From assembly GCA_024231375.1 (NCBI GenBank), contig JAAEQP010000855.1:1-21895 (forward strand): 21,895 bases of DNA. Reading direction: 5' to 3'. The notes beneath the pieces were generated by a model. That model had not been told where the DNA came from. It ran no database searches and was given only the letters and a program-made list of their open reading frames with translations. The DNA comes from a bacterium (GTDB lineage Bacteria; Hydrogenedentota; Hydrogenedentia; Hydrogenedentiales; SLHB01). The translations under genes were made by a program, and so were the position numbers. Numbering within the stretch: the first letter of the stretch is position 1; every line of letters starts with the position of its first letter. Below, in pieces: positions 1 to 7,007 of the stretch.

Positions 1-927
1 GCCGACGGTCTCCGGGCACCCTGTGACGTTGGACGTGATCACAGCCATACCGGCACGCATGCCTTCGAGCAGTGCCATGGAGGCGTTCTCCCGCTCGGAT
101 GGCAGGCACAGGATGGCGCTGGTGTCGTACAGGTCCTGCAACTCCGGCGAGTCGTGGTCGAGCCAGCCGTGGAAATGGACGGGAACATGGAGGCCGGCCG
201 CAATCGACTCCAGTTCCTCGCGAAAAGGGCCGTCCCCCGCGACGTGGACCTCGTAGTCGGTATCGACGCCTTTGAGTGCGGCGAGAATATGCTGGAACCC
301 CTTGCGAGGCAGGAGACGTCCGCACAGAAGAATACGCCGCTGCTTGGCGGGCGGCGGTTTGCTGGGCATGTGAATTCCGTTCGGAATGAAATCCACGTCC
401 GCGTGACCGATGTTGGTGTGTATGAGGTCCGAGAGGTAGCGCGATGGCGCCGTGATGCGTGCGGCCTTGCGTACCATGAGCCGAAGCAGGGGGGGCGTAA
501 TCTTGTGTTCCAGCGTGAACCGGTCCGGATTGTATCCGGGAACATCGGAGCCGTGGGCGGTCAACACGTAGGGGACCCGCGCGAATCGTGTGGCGGCATA
601 GGCCAGTGGGCCGCAAGGGATGATGAAATGGCAGTGAATGATGTCATAGTGGCCGCTACGCAACAGACGGACGAGACGTGGGAACGCAGAGGCGACGAAC
701 GACGCCATCTCGTGTGTTCGGCACGTGGCGGCTTTGGCTCGCAACGCCGGGACCCGCGTGATGCGCACGCCGGCGCGTTCCTCTTCCCGCGGCAGTCCGC
801 GAAACGCCATTGTCACCAGATGCGTGTCGTGGCCGCGCGTGGCGAAATGTTCGGCGAGTTCCTGTGAAACAAGGCCCCCGCCTCCCCCAAGCGGCGGAAG
901 CTCGTAGTTCAAGACGAGTATACGCAT
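1..927 (-). CDS. GT4-family glycosyltransferase, 3' end cut by window edge
   Basis: This is an open frame of 309 codons from the ATG at 927-925 that runs off the left edge without a stop. It begins MRILVLNYELPPLGGGGG, the glycine-rich N-terminal Rossmann loop of GT-B, GT4 (glycosyltransferase group 1) enzymes. Further family marks are AHGSDVPG (residues 125-131), IPNGIH (181-186), GRLLPRKGF (203-211), AGDGPF (230-235) and the C-terminal E-x7-E motif (E280...E288) followed by GMRAG and TGCPE. GT4 enzymes transfer a sugar from a nucleotide-sugar to a lipid-linked or growing glycan on the cytoplasmic side of the membrane. Acceptor and sugar cannot be read here. A GGGGG ribosome-binding site lies about 6 nt before the ATG, and an in-frame GTG sits one codon upstream. 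About 60-90 C-terminal residues are probably missing. Family call is firm; the exact role is unknown. Confidence 0.93.
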   Translation of the reverse strand, partial: MRILVLNYELPPLGGGGGLVSQELAEHFATRGHDTHLVTMAFRGLPREEERAGVRITRVPALRAKAATCRTHEMASFVASAFPRLVRLLRSGHYDIIHCHFIIPCGPLAYAATRFARVPYVLTAHGSDVPGYNPDRFTLEHKITPPLLRLMVRKAARITAPSRYLSDLIHTNIGHADVDFIPNGIHMPSKPPPAKQRRILLCGRLLPRKGFQHILAALKGVDTDYEVHVAGDGPFREELESIAAGLHVPVHFHGWLDHDSPELQDLYDTSAILCLPSERENASMALLEGMRAGMAVITSNVTGCPETVG

Positions 928-960
928 CACATCCCCCAGGACGTACTGCCATCCAATCGA

Positions 961-966
961 AGTATA
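961..966 (-). promoter_or_regulatory. Putative -10 element (TATACT) for the glycosyltransferase
   Basis: Read on the minus strand this is TATACT in the context ATGGTATACTTCG, 34 nt upstream of the start codon at 927. No convincing -35 is seen at 16-18 nt. The same hexamer, in similar flanks, precedes two other genes in this window (6951 and 21720), which is the main support. Confidence 0.4.
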
Positions 967-1017
967 CCATGGGCACTGTCCGGGAAGGGGATGTCACGCG
1001 CGTTTGCGGACGGGGAC

Positions 1018-2259
1018 CTAGCCACGTGTCCGTGCCAGCATGACGGCGTGGATGCGAAACTCGTGGCCGGTGCTGTTCTCGTCGCGTTCGTCGGTCAAGG
1101 TGATGCGCAGAGTGTGGGGACCGGGGGCGAGATCGCGCGCGACGAGTTCGTAGGGGGTGTAGCCGCCCCAGTCGGCGTCGAAGTGGGCGTCCATCCGCAC
1201 GGGATCGCCGTCGTCGATCTGTGCTTCGGCGATGCCCATGGCGCCTTTGATGCGGTAGAAGAGGATGCCCACGGCTTCGGCGTCGATCTGGAACTCGATT
1301 TCGCTCCCCGGCGTATCGGCCTTCCATCCGGCTTTGAAGTAGCGTTCCTCGGTCGTGTCCCCAAACGAGGTCCACCCTTTGCTGGTGATCGGCGTGATGT
1401 CGCCGAGGCTTCGGAACGTGGCGAATTCGAAGAGGTCGGTGTGCAGTGGGGTTGGTACCGGTGGGATGCCCGGCATGCCCGAGAGGCTCGCGTCGTCGGG
1501 CATGCGTTTATAGAGGGCGTCAAGCAGGAACGTGACAAAGGTCGCGCAGTAGGCGTGGCCTTGGTCGTTCGGATGTACGGCATCGGCTTCGATGTCTTCC
1601 CACGCGATGTGCTTCGCTTGGACCTCGGGCCAGAGGGCGTCGCGGAAACTGACCATGGGGATGCCGTAATGCCGACAGATGGGTTCATGGGTATCCTGGG
1701 TGTTTCCTCCGTCGCTGTGCATGGTGAATAGGGCGACGACCGCGGGTTGCTTGGGATGGTTGAGGATTTGACGGACGAGTCCTTCGAAGGTGTCGCGGTA
1801 CAGGGGCGTGTTACGGTCGTTGACGGCGTATTCGACGACGACGAAGTCGGGGTTGTGGGATAGCAGGTGCTTGCCGGCTCGATGGGCGCCAATCTCTGAA
1901 CCCGTCGCGCCGATACCGGCGTTCACGAATTCGATATCTGCCTTGGGGAAGGTTTCCCGCCACCATTGGGCGATGCGGTTGCCGTAGACGAACTCGGGTT
2001 TGGTGGTGACGGCCCCTTGTGTGATGGACCCGCCGATGACGGACACGACAACGGGCTCGCCGCGCCGGGCTTTGGTCAGCACGCGCTGGAGGCGCGCCGT
2101 GTTGCCGGCATCGACCTGGGAGCAAGCCATGACTTCATCGAGTATGCTGGGCAGGTCCACGGTGCCGTTCTCCTTTGCTGCCGGTTGAGACCAACCGGCT
2201 ACCGCAGTCAACACACAGATTGTCGTGACAATCGCGCGATGCACGAAGCGTTCTTTCAT
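1018..2259 (-). CDS. Secreted SGNH/GDSL-type hydrolase (carbohydrate-esterase-like)
   Basis: 413 residues. The N-terminus is a Sec signal peptide (hydrophobic VTTICVLTAVAGW, cleavage likely near residue 23-28). Residues 70-255 form an SGNH hydrolase domain. Block I is GGSITQG with nucleophile Ser78, the block II glycine lies in NAGIGATGS (113-121), the block III Asn is Asn147 in EYAVND, and the Asp/His pair is Asp226 and His229 in DAVHP. All four SGNH positions are present, so the enzyme should be active, typically removing acetyl or other acyl groups from glycans. Residues about 270-413 are a beta-rich C-terminal domain, possibly carbohydrate-binding. A strong GGGAGGA site lies 5 nt before the ATG. 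Its ATG overlaps the stop of the URO-D-like gene (ATGA), so the two are translationally coupled. The substrate is not known. Confidence 0.9.
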   Translation of the reverse strand: MKERFVHRAIVTTICVLTAVAGWSQPAAKENGTVDLPSILDEVMACSQVDAGNTARLQRVLTKARRGEPVVVSVIGGSITQGAVTTKPEFVYGNRIAQWWRETFPKADIEFVNAGIGATGSEIGAHRAGKHLLSHNPDFVVVEYAVNDRNTPLYRDTFEGLVRQILNHPKQPAVVALFTMHSDGGNTQDTHEPICRHYGIPMVSFRDALWPEVQAKHIAWEDIEADAVHPNDQGHAYCATFVTFLLDALYKRMPDDASLSGMPGIPPVPTPLHTDLFEFATFRSLGDITPITSKGWTSFGDTTEERYFKAGWKADTPGSEIEFQIDAEAVGILFYRIKGAMGIAEAQIDDGDPVRMDAHFDADWGGYTPYELVARDLAPGPHTLRITLTDERDENSTGHEFRIHAVMLARTRG

Positions 2260-3242
2260 GACTGTCCTCCCAACTCGCGTACGCGCTGGTGTATCAGGTC
2301 GTAGGCGAAGGTCAATTCATCAATGGTGCAATGGTCCTGCACGTAGTGGGTCGTGCAGAAGAGCAACCCGCCGTCGGCGAAGAGGGACAGCACGCGTTCG
2401 ATCTCGGCCGCCAGGGCGTCGTGCTTGCCGAAGCCGAGGGTCGTTTGGATGTCGAGTCCACCCATGACGGCGAAGTCGCGGCCGTGATTGGCCTTCTGAT
2501 GGGCGAGCGACATGCCTGCCGACTCCTGCCAGGGATGAACCACGTCGTACCCGAGATCCACGATGCCGTCGATGACGGAATTGACGTTGCCGTCGCTATG
2601 GAGACTGAGGAATGCGCCGCGTGCCTTCACCGCGTCGGTCGTGATCTTGTGGTAGGGGTAGATGTGGGATCGCCAGATGTCGGTGCTGAACATGAGGCCG
2701 TTCTGGGCGCCCCAGTCGTCGGACACATGCACCATGTCCACGCCGAGGTCGAGGCAGTTCATGGCAAAGGCGCGGTTCCATTCCGCCTGACGTCGGTACA
2801 CCTCGTGCAGGTCGTCGGCGTACATGAGCAGATAGAGCAGGTGGTTCTCGATGCCGAACAAGCCGTTCAGCGCTTCGAAGATGCCCGGGGTCTGGACGTA
2901 CACGAAGCGGTCGCGTTCTTCCTTGTGGTGGTGGACCTGGTCGACGATGTCCTGGTATGCGGTCGTGTCGTTCGGGTCGGTCAGTGATAGGTCCAAGGCG
3001 GCGGGTGGGTCGATGGCGCCGCCTTTGTTGGCGTTGAGGGCGTCGACCTCGTCGCCGATGTATGTGCCGGGTCCGCCGAAGAGGTGAGCGAAATCGAACT
3101 CGTAGTGATCCTCGAAGGCCTCGACGGACCCGAAGGCTTCGGTGATGGGTTTCTCGAGGTTGGCGCGCACCCAACCGTAGATGGGGATCCGGTCCGGCCG
3201 CTCGTGGCGGATGGTTCGGATTACGCGGTCTCGTGAGGTCAT
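2256..3242 (-). CDS. Uroporphyrinogen-decarboxylase-like (URO-D superfamily) protein
   Basis: 328 residues from the ATG at 3242-3240, chosen because GAGAGGAA lies 6 nt upstream; a longer frame to 3263 has no such site. URO-D/MtaA-fold marks are ERPDRIP (14-20), SDDWGAQNGLMFS (174-186), LHSDGN (214-219), GYDVVHPWQ (231-239) and GGLDIQ (261-266). True HemE makes coproporphyrinogen, but this group, common in glycan-degrading PVC bacteria and Firmicutes, lacks HemE context and includes corrinoid-linked methyltransferases. The cysteine of the zinc-binding HxCG motif of MtaA-type methyltransferases is replaced here (HSDG), so zinc/thiol methyl transfer by that chemistry is doubtful. The coupled downstream SGNH hydrolase suggests a catabolic role on modified sugars or aglycones. 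Superfamily call is firm; reaction is unknown. Confidence 0.85.
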   Translation of the reverse strand: MTSRDRVIRTIRHERPDRIPIYGWVRANLEKPITEAFGSVEAFEDHYEFDFAHLFGGPGTYIGDEVDALNANKGGAIDPPAALDLSLTDPNDTTAYQDIVDQVHHHKEERDRFVYVQTPGIFEALNGLFGIENHLLYLLMYADDLHEVYRRQAEWNRAFAMNCLDLGVDMVHVSDDWGAQNGLMFSTDIWRSHIYPYHKITTDAVKARGAFLSLHSDGNVNSVIDGIVDLGYDVVHPWQESAGMSLAHQKANHGRDFAVMGGLDIQTTLGFGKHDALAAEIERVLSLFADGGLLFCTTHYVQDHCTIDELTFAYDLIHQRVRELGGQS

Positions 3243-3263
3243 CGTAGTTCCTCTCGTGAGCAA

Positions 3264-3454
3264 GAAAACGGGGACTGTGGGGCTGTTGAAATAGTCTCAG
3301 TCTCTCACGCGTAGGCCGCGATAAGCGGGGGACAGCCACCCATTGTTGCCCTAAGAAGGCCAATAATGGGACGCAAGAGCTTGGCAGTCCCCGTTTGTCG
3401 CTTCTGCTCTTGAGGGATCATGACAATTTCAACAGCCCCGCTGTCCCTGTTCTC
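3264..3454. mobile_element. MITE-like element, 191 bp, with 33-bp imperfect terminal inverted repeats
   Basis: The left arm (3264-3296) and the reverse complement of the right arm (3422-3454) agree at 28 of 33 positions, including a perfect core GGGGCTGTTGAAA at 3279-3291 matched by its complement at 3427-3439. Inside lie a perfect 12-bp inverted repeat (AAACGGGGACTG at 3266-3277 with 3385-3396) and a hairpin (3339-3350 with 3358-3370, one mismatch and one bulge). There is no coding capacity and no clear target-site duplication. A related sequence occurs at 16788-16885. The element begins only 9 nt before the ribosome-binding site of the URO-D-like gene. It fills most of the 3243-3560 gap. 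Confidence 0.7.
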
Positions 3455-3560
3455 GCTGGGGCGTTACGGTACCTTGGCGAATACGACATGTCAACGAGTC
3501 GGATTTGCATCAGGCCGCTGGGTGTACCATGCTGTCTTGAGCAGAAGGGGGATTTGGACC

Positions 3561-5114
3561 ATGCGTGTTGGACGGTGCGTTTGTGTGATTGCTTCGTTGG
3601 GCGCCTTCGCCTTGTTCGGTTGGGCAGAGGACGGGGATATCGAGGCGGCCCACGAAGCCGCCCAAGCGAAGCCGCGCCGCATCATATTCAACAACGATGG
3701 CGACGATGTGGCGTTCAAGGCGGAGGCAGCCACGCCGGACGGGTTGTGGGCGGTGCGTGGCGCGCGTGTGGTGGACAGTCAGACGGATGCCATGGCCTAC
3801 TGCGTCAATATTGCGCTTGGCATGTTTCGACTTGATTGTCCTCTCGGCGACACGCTCACGAGGACCGTGACAGACGAACAGCGCAACATCGTGGCCGAAC
3901 TCCGTGACCAGGGGACGGACGGCCTGCGGGTGATGACGGAACGGTGCCACGCGGCGGATATCGAAATACACGTGTCGTTCCGCATGAACGACATCCACGA
4001 CGGGGTGAAGCCGGAGTGGGGCGAGGTCTTCCTGCCTACGTTGAAGAAAGAGCATCCGGAGTGGTTGCACGGGACGGCGGATGAGAAACCCAAGCACGGA
4101 TATTGGAGCGGGTTGGACTACGGTCGGCCCGAGGTGCGTGACTATGTGGTCCGCATGGTACGGCATTTTGTCGAGTCCTACGACGTGGACGGTGTGGAAT
4201 TGGACTTCTGGCGGCATCCGCCGCATTTCACAACGTGCGCGTGGGGGGAGATGGCCACGGACGAGCAACGCGCCATGATGACCACCATGATGCGGCGCAT
4301 ACGCGAGGATGTGCTGCGCGTGGAACGCGAACGAAATCGTCCGCTTCTGTTGGGCGTGCGTATCCTGGAAAGCGTGCCCATCTGCCGGGACCAGGGGCTG
4401 GACCTTCCCAAGTGGTTGGAGGAGGACTTGGTCGACTGGTTCGCGACGGGCGAATTCACGCAGGAAGCATGGCCGGACCTCATCGCGCTGGGGCATCGCC
4501 ACGGTGTCCCTGTGTATGCGGGACTGCGGAGGAATCTACGTCCCGAGGACGGGTACTTGGAATCCCTGCGCGGTCAGGCGTTGGTTGCCCACAAACTCGG
4601 CGCAGACGGCGTCTACTTCTTCAACATCTTTCCGGAATGGGTGGAGGAAACGTATCAATCGCAGGAACCTTTCTTTATGTGGGGCGAGGTCGAATGCCTT
4701 GAAAGACTGGACAAGGTCTACAGCTTCTCGCGGCCGGATGGGTTGCTGCGGAGCTACCTGGGTCCGGCGGCCAAGCATTTGCGCACGCGGTCCATTGGGA
4801 AAGCCCCGGCTCTGATCGTCGCGCCGGATGCGACGGTGACACTGCCTTTGTACGTGGGAGACGCGTTGGAGACCCCACGGCCGACGGCACGTGTGCGTGT
4901 GACGTTTGCGGACAAGGTGGAGCCGGTGGCGTTGGACGTTGCGCTGAATGGTGTGGCGTGCGTGGCGAGTCCTGATGCGGTGGCGTTGCCTCGGCGTTTG
5001 TACGATTGCCCGGTGGACGCGGCCAGGAGTGGCGACAACACGGTCGAGTTGACGAATACCGGTAGCGAGGCGGTGCGGCTGCTGGACTTGCGGTTGAATC
5101 TGGATTATGAATGA
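3561..5114 (+). CDS. Secreted glycoside-hydrolase-like TIM-barrel protein (GHL-type)
   Basis: 517 residues from the ATG at 3561, preceded by GGGGG at about 10 nt and encoding a clear signal peptide (MRVGRCVCVIASLGAFALFGWA). The frame stays open up to 3420, but that upstream ATG lies at the edge of the inverted repeat of the MITE-like element and gives no signal peptide. Residues about 35-400 look like a (beta/alpha)8 barrel of the putative glycosidase (GHL) class. They include EIHVSFRMND, KKEHPEWLHG and DGVELDFWRHP at 210-220, with Glu213 and Asp215 where such barrels carry acidic active-site residues. About 420-517 is a small beta-sandwich. It heads the plus-strand run with the sulfatase and beta-helix genes. 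No experimental family or substrate is recognised. The gene at 9077 looks like a distant paralogue. Confidence 0.75.
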   Translation: MRVGRCVCVIASLGAFALFGWAEDGDIEAAHEAAQAKPRRIIFNNDGDDVAFKAEAATPDGLWAVRGARVVDSQTDAMAYCVNIALGMFRLDCPLGDTLTRTVTDEQRNIVAELRDQGTDGLRVMTERCHAADIEIHVSFRMNDIHDGVKPEWGEVFLPTLKKEHPEWLHGTADEKPKHGYWSGLDYGRPEVRDYVVRMVRHFVESYDVDGVELDFWRHPPHFTTCAWGEMATDEQRAMMTTMMRRIREDVLRVERERNRPLLLGVRILESVPICRDQGLDLPKWLEEDLVDWFATGEFTQEAWPDLIALGHRHGVPVYAGLRRNLRPEDGYLESLRGQALVAHKLGADGVYFFNIFPEWVEETYQSQEPFFMWGEVECLERLDKVYSFSRPDGLLRSYLGPAAKHLRTRSIGKAPALIVAPDATVTLPLYVGDALETPRPTARVRVTFADKVEPVALDVALNGVACVASPDAVALPRRLYDCPVDAARSGDNTVELTNTGSEAVRLLDLRLNLDYE

Positions 5115-5200
5115 GGTCAGGCACGATCCCGGAACTTCCTGATTGCATATCACCCGAGGGATAAGCGGAACGCAATAGCCGGTTGACAACCAAGAGGGAC

Positions 5201-6814
5201 ATGGGGGATATGGTCCAAGAACGCCAGAGTAGGCGCGCATTCCTGTCGATGGCGGCCGCCGCGGCCTTGGGCGGTTGCGCGACGAGGGAGGCCGTATCCG
5301 CGCGCGGGGGGCTACACGGTTCACGGCCGAATATTGTGTTCATATTATCCGACGATTTGTCGTACTTCGACCTGAGTTTCCTCGGACAAACCCACTACAC
5401 TACCCCGAACATCGACCGGCTAGCGGAAGAGGGGGTGGTATTCACCAACGCCTACGCCGGGGCACCGGAATGTGCGCCGTCGCGCGCAAGCCTGATGACG
5501 GGGATGCATATGGGCCATTGCCGGGTGCGCGCCAACCGATCCGCGCGTGGTCAGGACCACCTGTGTTCTGAAGACCTCACGGTGGCGGAAGTGTTGAAGG
5601 AGGCCGGGTACGCGACGGGATTCGCGGGGAAATGGGGTGTCGGGTTGCCGGGTTCCCCTGGTACCCCCGACAAGAAGGGCTTCGACTACAGCTTTGGCTA
5701 CTACGACCAGGGCCGGGCTCATACGTTCTACCCCCATTACCTGATAGAGAATGGGCGGGAAGTGCCGTTGCCCGGTAACTACGGATTCAACATGGACCGT
5801 GTCTATACGTACAACCGTCGGCCCGTGGAGAATCTCGACGACGTGGCGAACCGATACGACGAGGCGGGACGGTTGGTGGCGGACGGTGTGGCGGACCCGG
5901 CCGCGGTGGTGTATTCGGAGGACCTTATCCTCGACAAGGCGCTGGGGTTCATCCGGTACCATTCCGATGAGCCGTTCTTCCTGTACTACGCGACGCAACT
6001 GCCGCACGGTCCGTGCATCGTGCCCGAACTGGGCCGCTTCAAAGACAAGCCGTGGGACCTGAAACACCGCGAATGGGCCGCCATGGTCGAACGGCTGGAC
6101 CGCAGCGTTGGCTCGCTGGTTGAAGAACTCAAAGGGCAGGGCGTTTACGATAACACCGTCATCTTCTTCGCTGGAGACAACGGGTATAGCCAATATGGGT
6201 ACTTTGGACGCAAGGCGTGGGAGGACGATCCCCTGTTTCGGAACAAGGGTCCGTGGCACAAAGGCAAGTTCGTGTGTACCGACGGAGGAGGACGCGTGCC
6301 CTTCGTTGTCAGTTCTCCCGGCTGCATCCGTCCCGGTACCACGGACCGGCTCACGCCGTTGTACGACTTCTTGGCGACCGCCGCCGGCCTCGCGGGAGTG
6401 ACGCCACGGGAGAAAACGGACGGGCTCAGCCTTGTGCCCCTGCTGGAGGGCCGTCACGAGCGACAATGCGCGCACGCATCGATCTACTGGGAGAACGGCA
6501 CCAAGAGTCCACACGCCCAGGCCGTGCGCATGGGGCCCTGGTTCGCGTATCGGGAGCATCCGGACAAGCCGGTGCAGTTGTACGACGTGGAGATTGACGT
6601 GTCGTGCGCGACGGATGTCGCGGGGGAGCACCCCGTAATCGTGAAGCGTGCGTTGGCTGTCTTCGAGGAGTGCCACGTGGATAGCGAGTGGTATACGAAT
6701 CCCGGCGATGCGCCAGCCGTGGTCAAGGCGCGCAAGGCGCGTGCAGAGGCCGAGGGGACGCTTCAGACGCCGACCCGGCCGAATACGCGATGCCCGGACG
6801 GGGAGGGTCGTTGA
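5201..6814 (+). CDS. Formylglycine-dependent sulfatase, Tat-exported lipoprotein
   Basis: 537 residues from the ATG at 5201 (AGAGG just upstream); an ATG at 5210 and a TTG at 5183 are alternatives. SRRAFL (residues 10-15) is a canonical twin-arginine motif, followed by an Ala-rich stretch and the lipobox LGGC (Cys26), so the product is probably a folded, lipid-anchored enzyme. The alkaline-phosphatase-like sulfatase domain has metal ligands in LSDD (Asp51-Asp52), the modification motif CAPSRASLMTG (Cys91 is converted to formylglycine), GKWGVG, PHGP (His269) and GDNG (Asp326-Asn327). The usual GKWHLG histidine is glycine here, as in several S1 subfamilies. It removes sulfate esters from glycans. 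Subfamily and substrate cannot be fixed by reading. No formylglycine-generating or anaerobic sulfatase-maturase gene is in the window. Confidence 0.95.
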   Translation: MGDMVQERQSRRAFLSMAAAAALGGCATREAVSARGGLHGSRPNIVFILSDDLSYFDLSFLGQTHYTTPNIDRLAEEGVVFTNAYAGAPECAPSRASLMTGMHMGHCRVRANRSARGQDHLCSEDLTVAEVLKEAGYATGFAGKWGVGLPGSPGTPDKKGFDYSFGYYDQGRAHTFYPHYLIENGREVPLPGNYGFNMDRVYTYNRRPVENLDDVANRYDEAGRLVADGVADPAAVVYSEDLILDKALGFIRYHSDEPFFLYYATQLPHGPCIVPELGRFKDKPWDLKHREWAAMVERLDRSVGSLVEELKGQGVYDNTVIFFAGDNGYSQYGYFGRKAWEDDPLFRNKGPWHKGKFVCTDGGGRVPFVVSSPGCIRPGTTDRLTPLYDFLATAAGLAGVTPREKTDGLSLVPLLEGRHERQCAHASIYWENGTKSPHAQAVRMGPWFAYREHPDKPVQLYDVEIDVSCATDVAGEHPVIVKRALAVFEECHVDSEWYTNPGDAPAVVKARKARAEAEGTLQTPTRPNTRCPDGEGR

Positions 6815-6890
6815 AGGAGTCTGGGCCCTGGCGCGTAGCCTGCGATGGCAACGCGATTGGACTGGCGGAGTTGGACAAGACCCCTCACCC

Positions 6891-6915
6891 TGCCCTCTCC
6901 CGCTGGGAGAGGGTA
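6891..6915. repeat. Perfect inverted repeat in the sulfatase / beta-helix spacer
   Basis: CCCTCTCCC (6893-6901) and GGGAGAGGG (6905-6913) pair perfectly around a 3-nt loop, extended by a G-T and a T-A pair. It sits in the 193-bp spacer 6815-7007. There is no T-tract, so it is a poor intrinsic terminator. It resembles the short dispersed palindromes often seen between genes in high-GC genomes, where the translated shadow reads LPLGEGR. Confidence 0.6.
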
Positions 6916-6941
6916 GGAACGGGCCCGTGGCCCACACGGCT

Positions 6942-6956
6942 GCGGATGGGTATACT
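6942..6956 (+). promoter_or_regulatory. Putative promoter core (GCGGATGGGTATACT) for the beta-helix gene
   Basis: The TATACT hexamer at 6951-6956 is a good -10 match and lies 51 nt before the GTG at 7008. The 15-nt stretch matches 21711-21725 at 14 of 15 positions, and there too the hexamer starts 56 nt before a start codon (57 here). No -35 is recognisable. Confidence 0.4.
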
Positions 6957-7007
6957 TCGCCGATGTTGTCGATATGGCGCGGTAGGGAAGTCGGGAGGGT
7001 TGATTCC

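Noticed and set aside
154..867. Plus-strand open frame of 237 codons
   Set aside because: It lies opposite the glycosyltransferase, which has every expected GT4 motif on the minus strand; the plus frame has no recognisable protein features.
2289..2987. Plus-strand open frame of 232 codons
   Set aside because: It is the antisense of the URO-D-like gene; its Val/His/Glu-rich composition is typical of the reverse frame of a high-GC gene.
3420..3560. N-terminal extension of the GHL-type protein to the ATG at 3420
   Set aside because: The first codons lie next to and within the right inverted repeat of the MITE-like element, and the extension would bury the signal peptide; the ATG at 3561 has a ribosome-binding site.
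6648..7007. Long N-terminal extension of the beta-helix protein overlapping the sulfatase
   Set aside because: It reads through the inverted repeat at 6891-6915 and has an Arg-rich composition; the GTG at 7008 gives a ribosome-binding site and a signal peptide.
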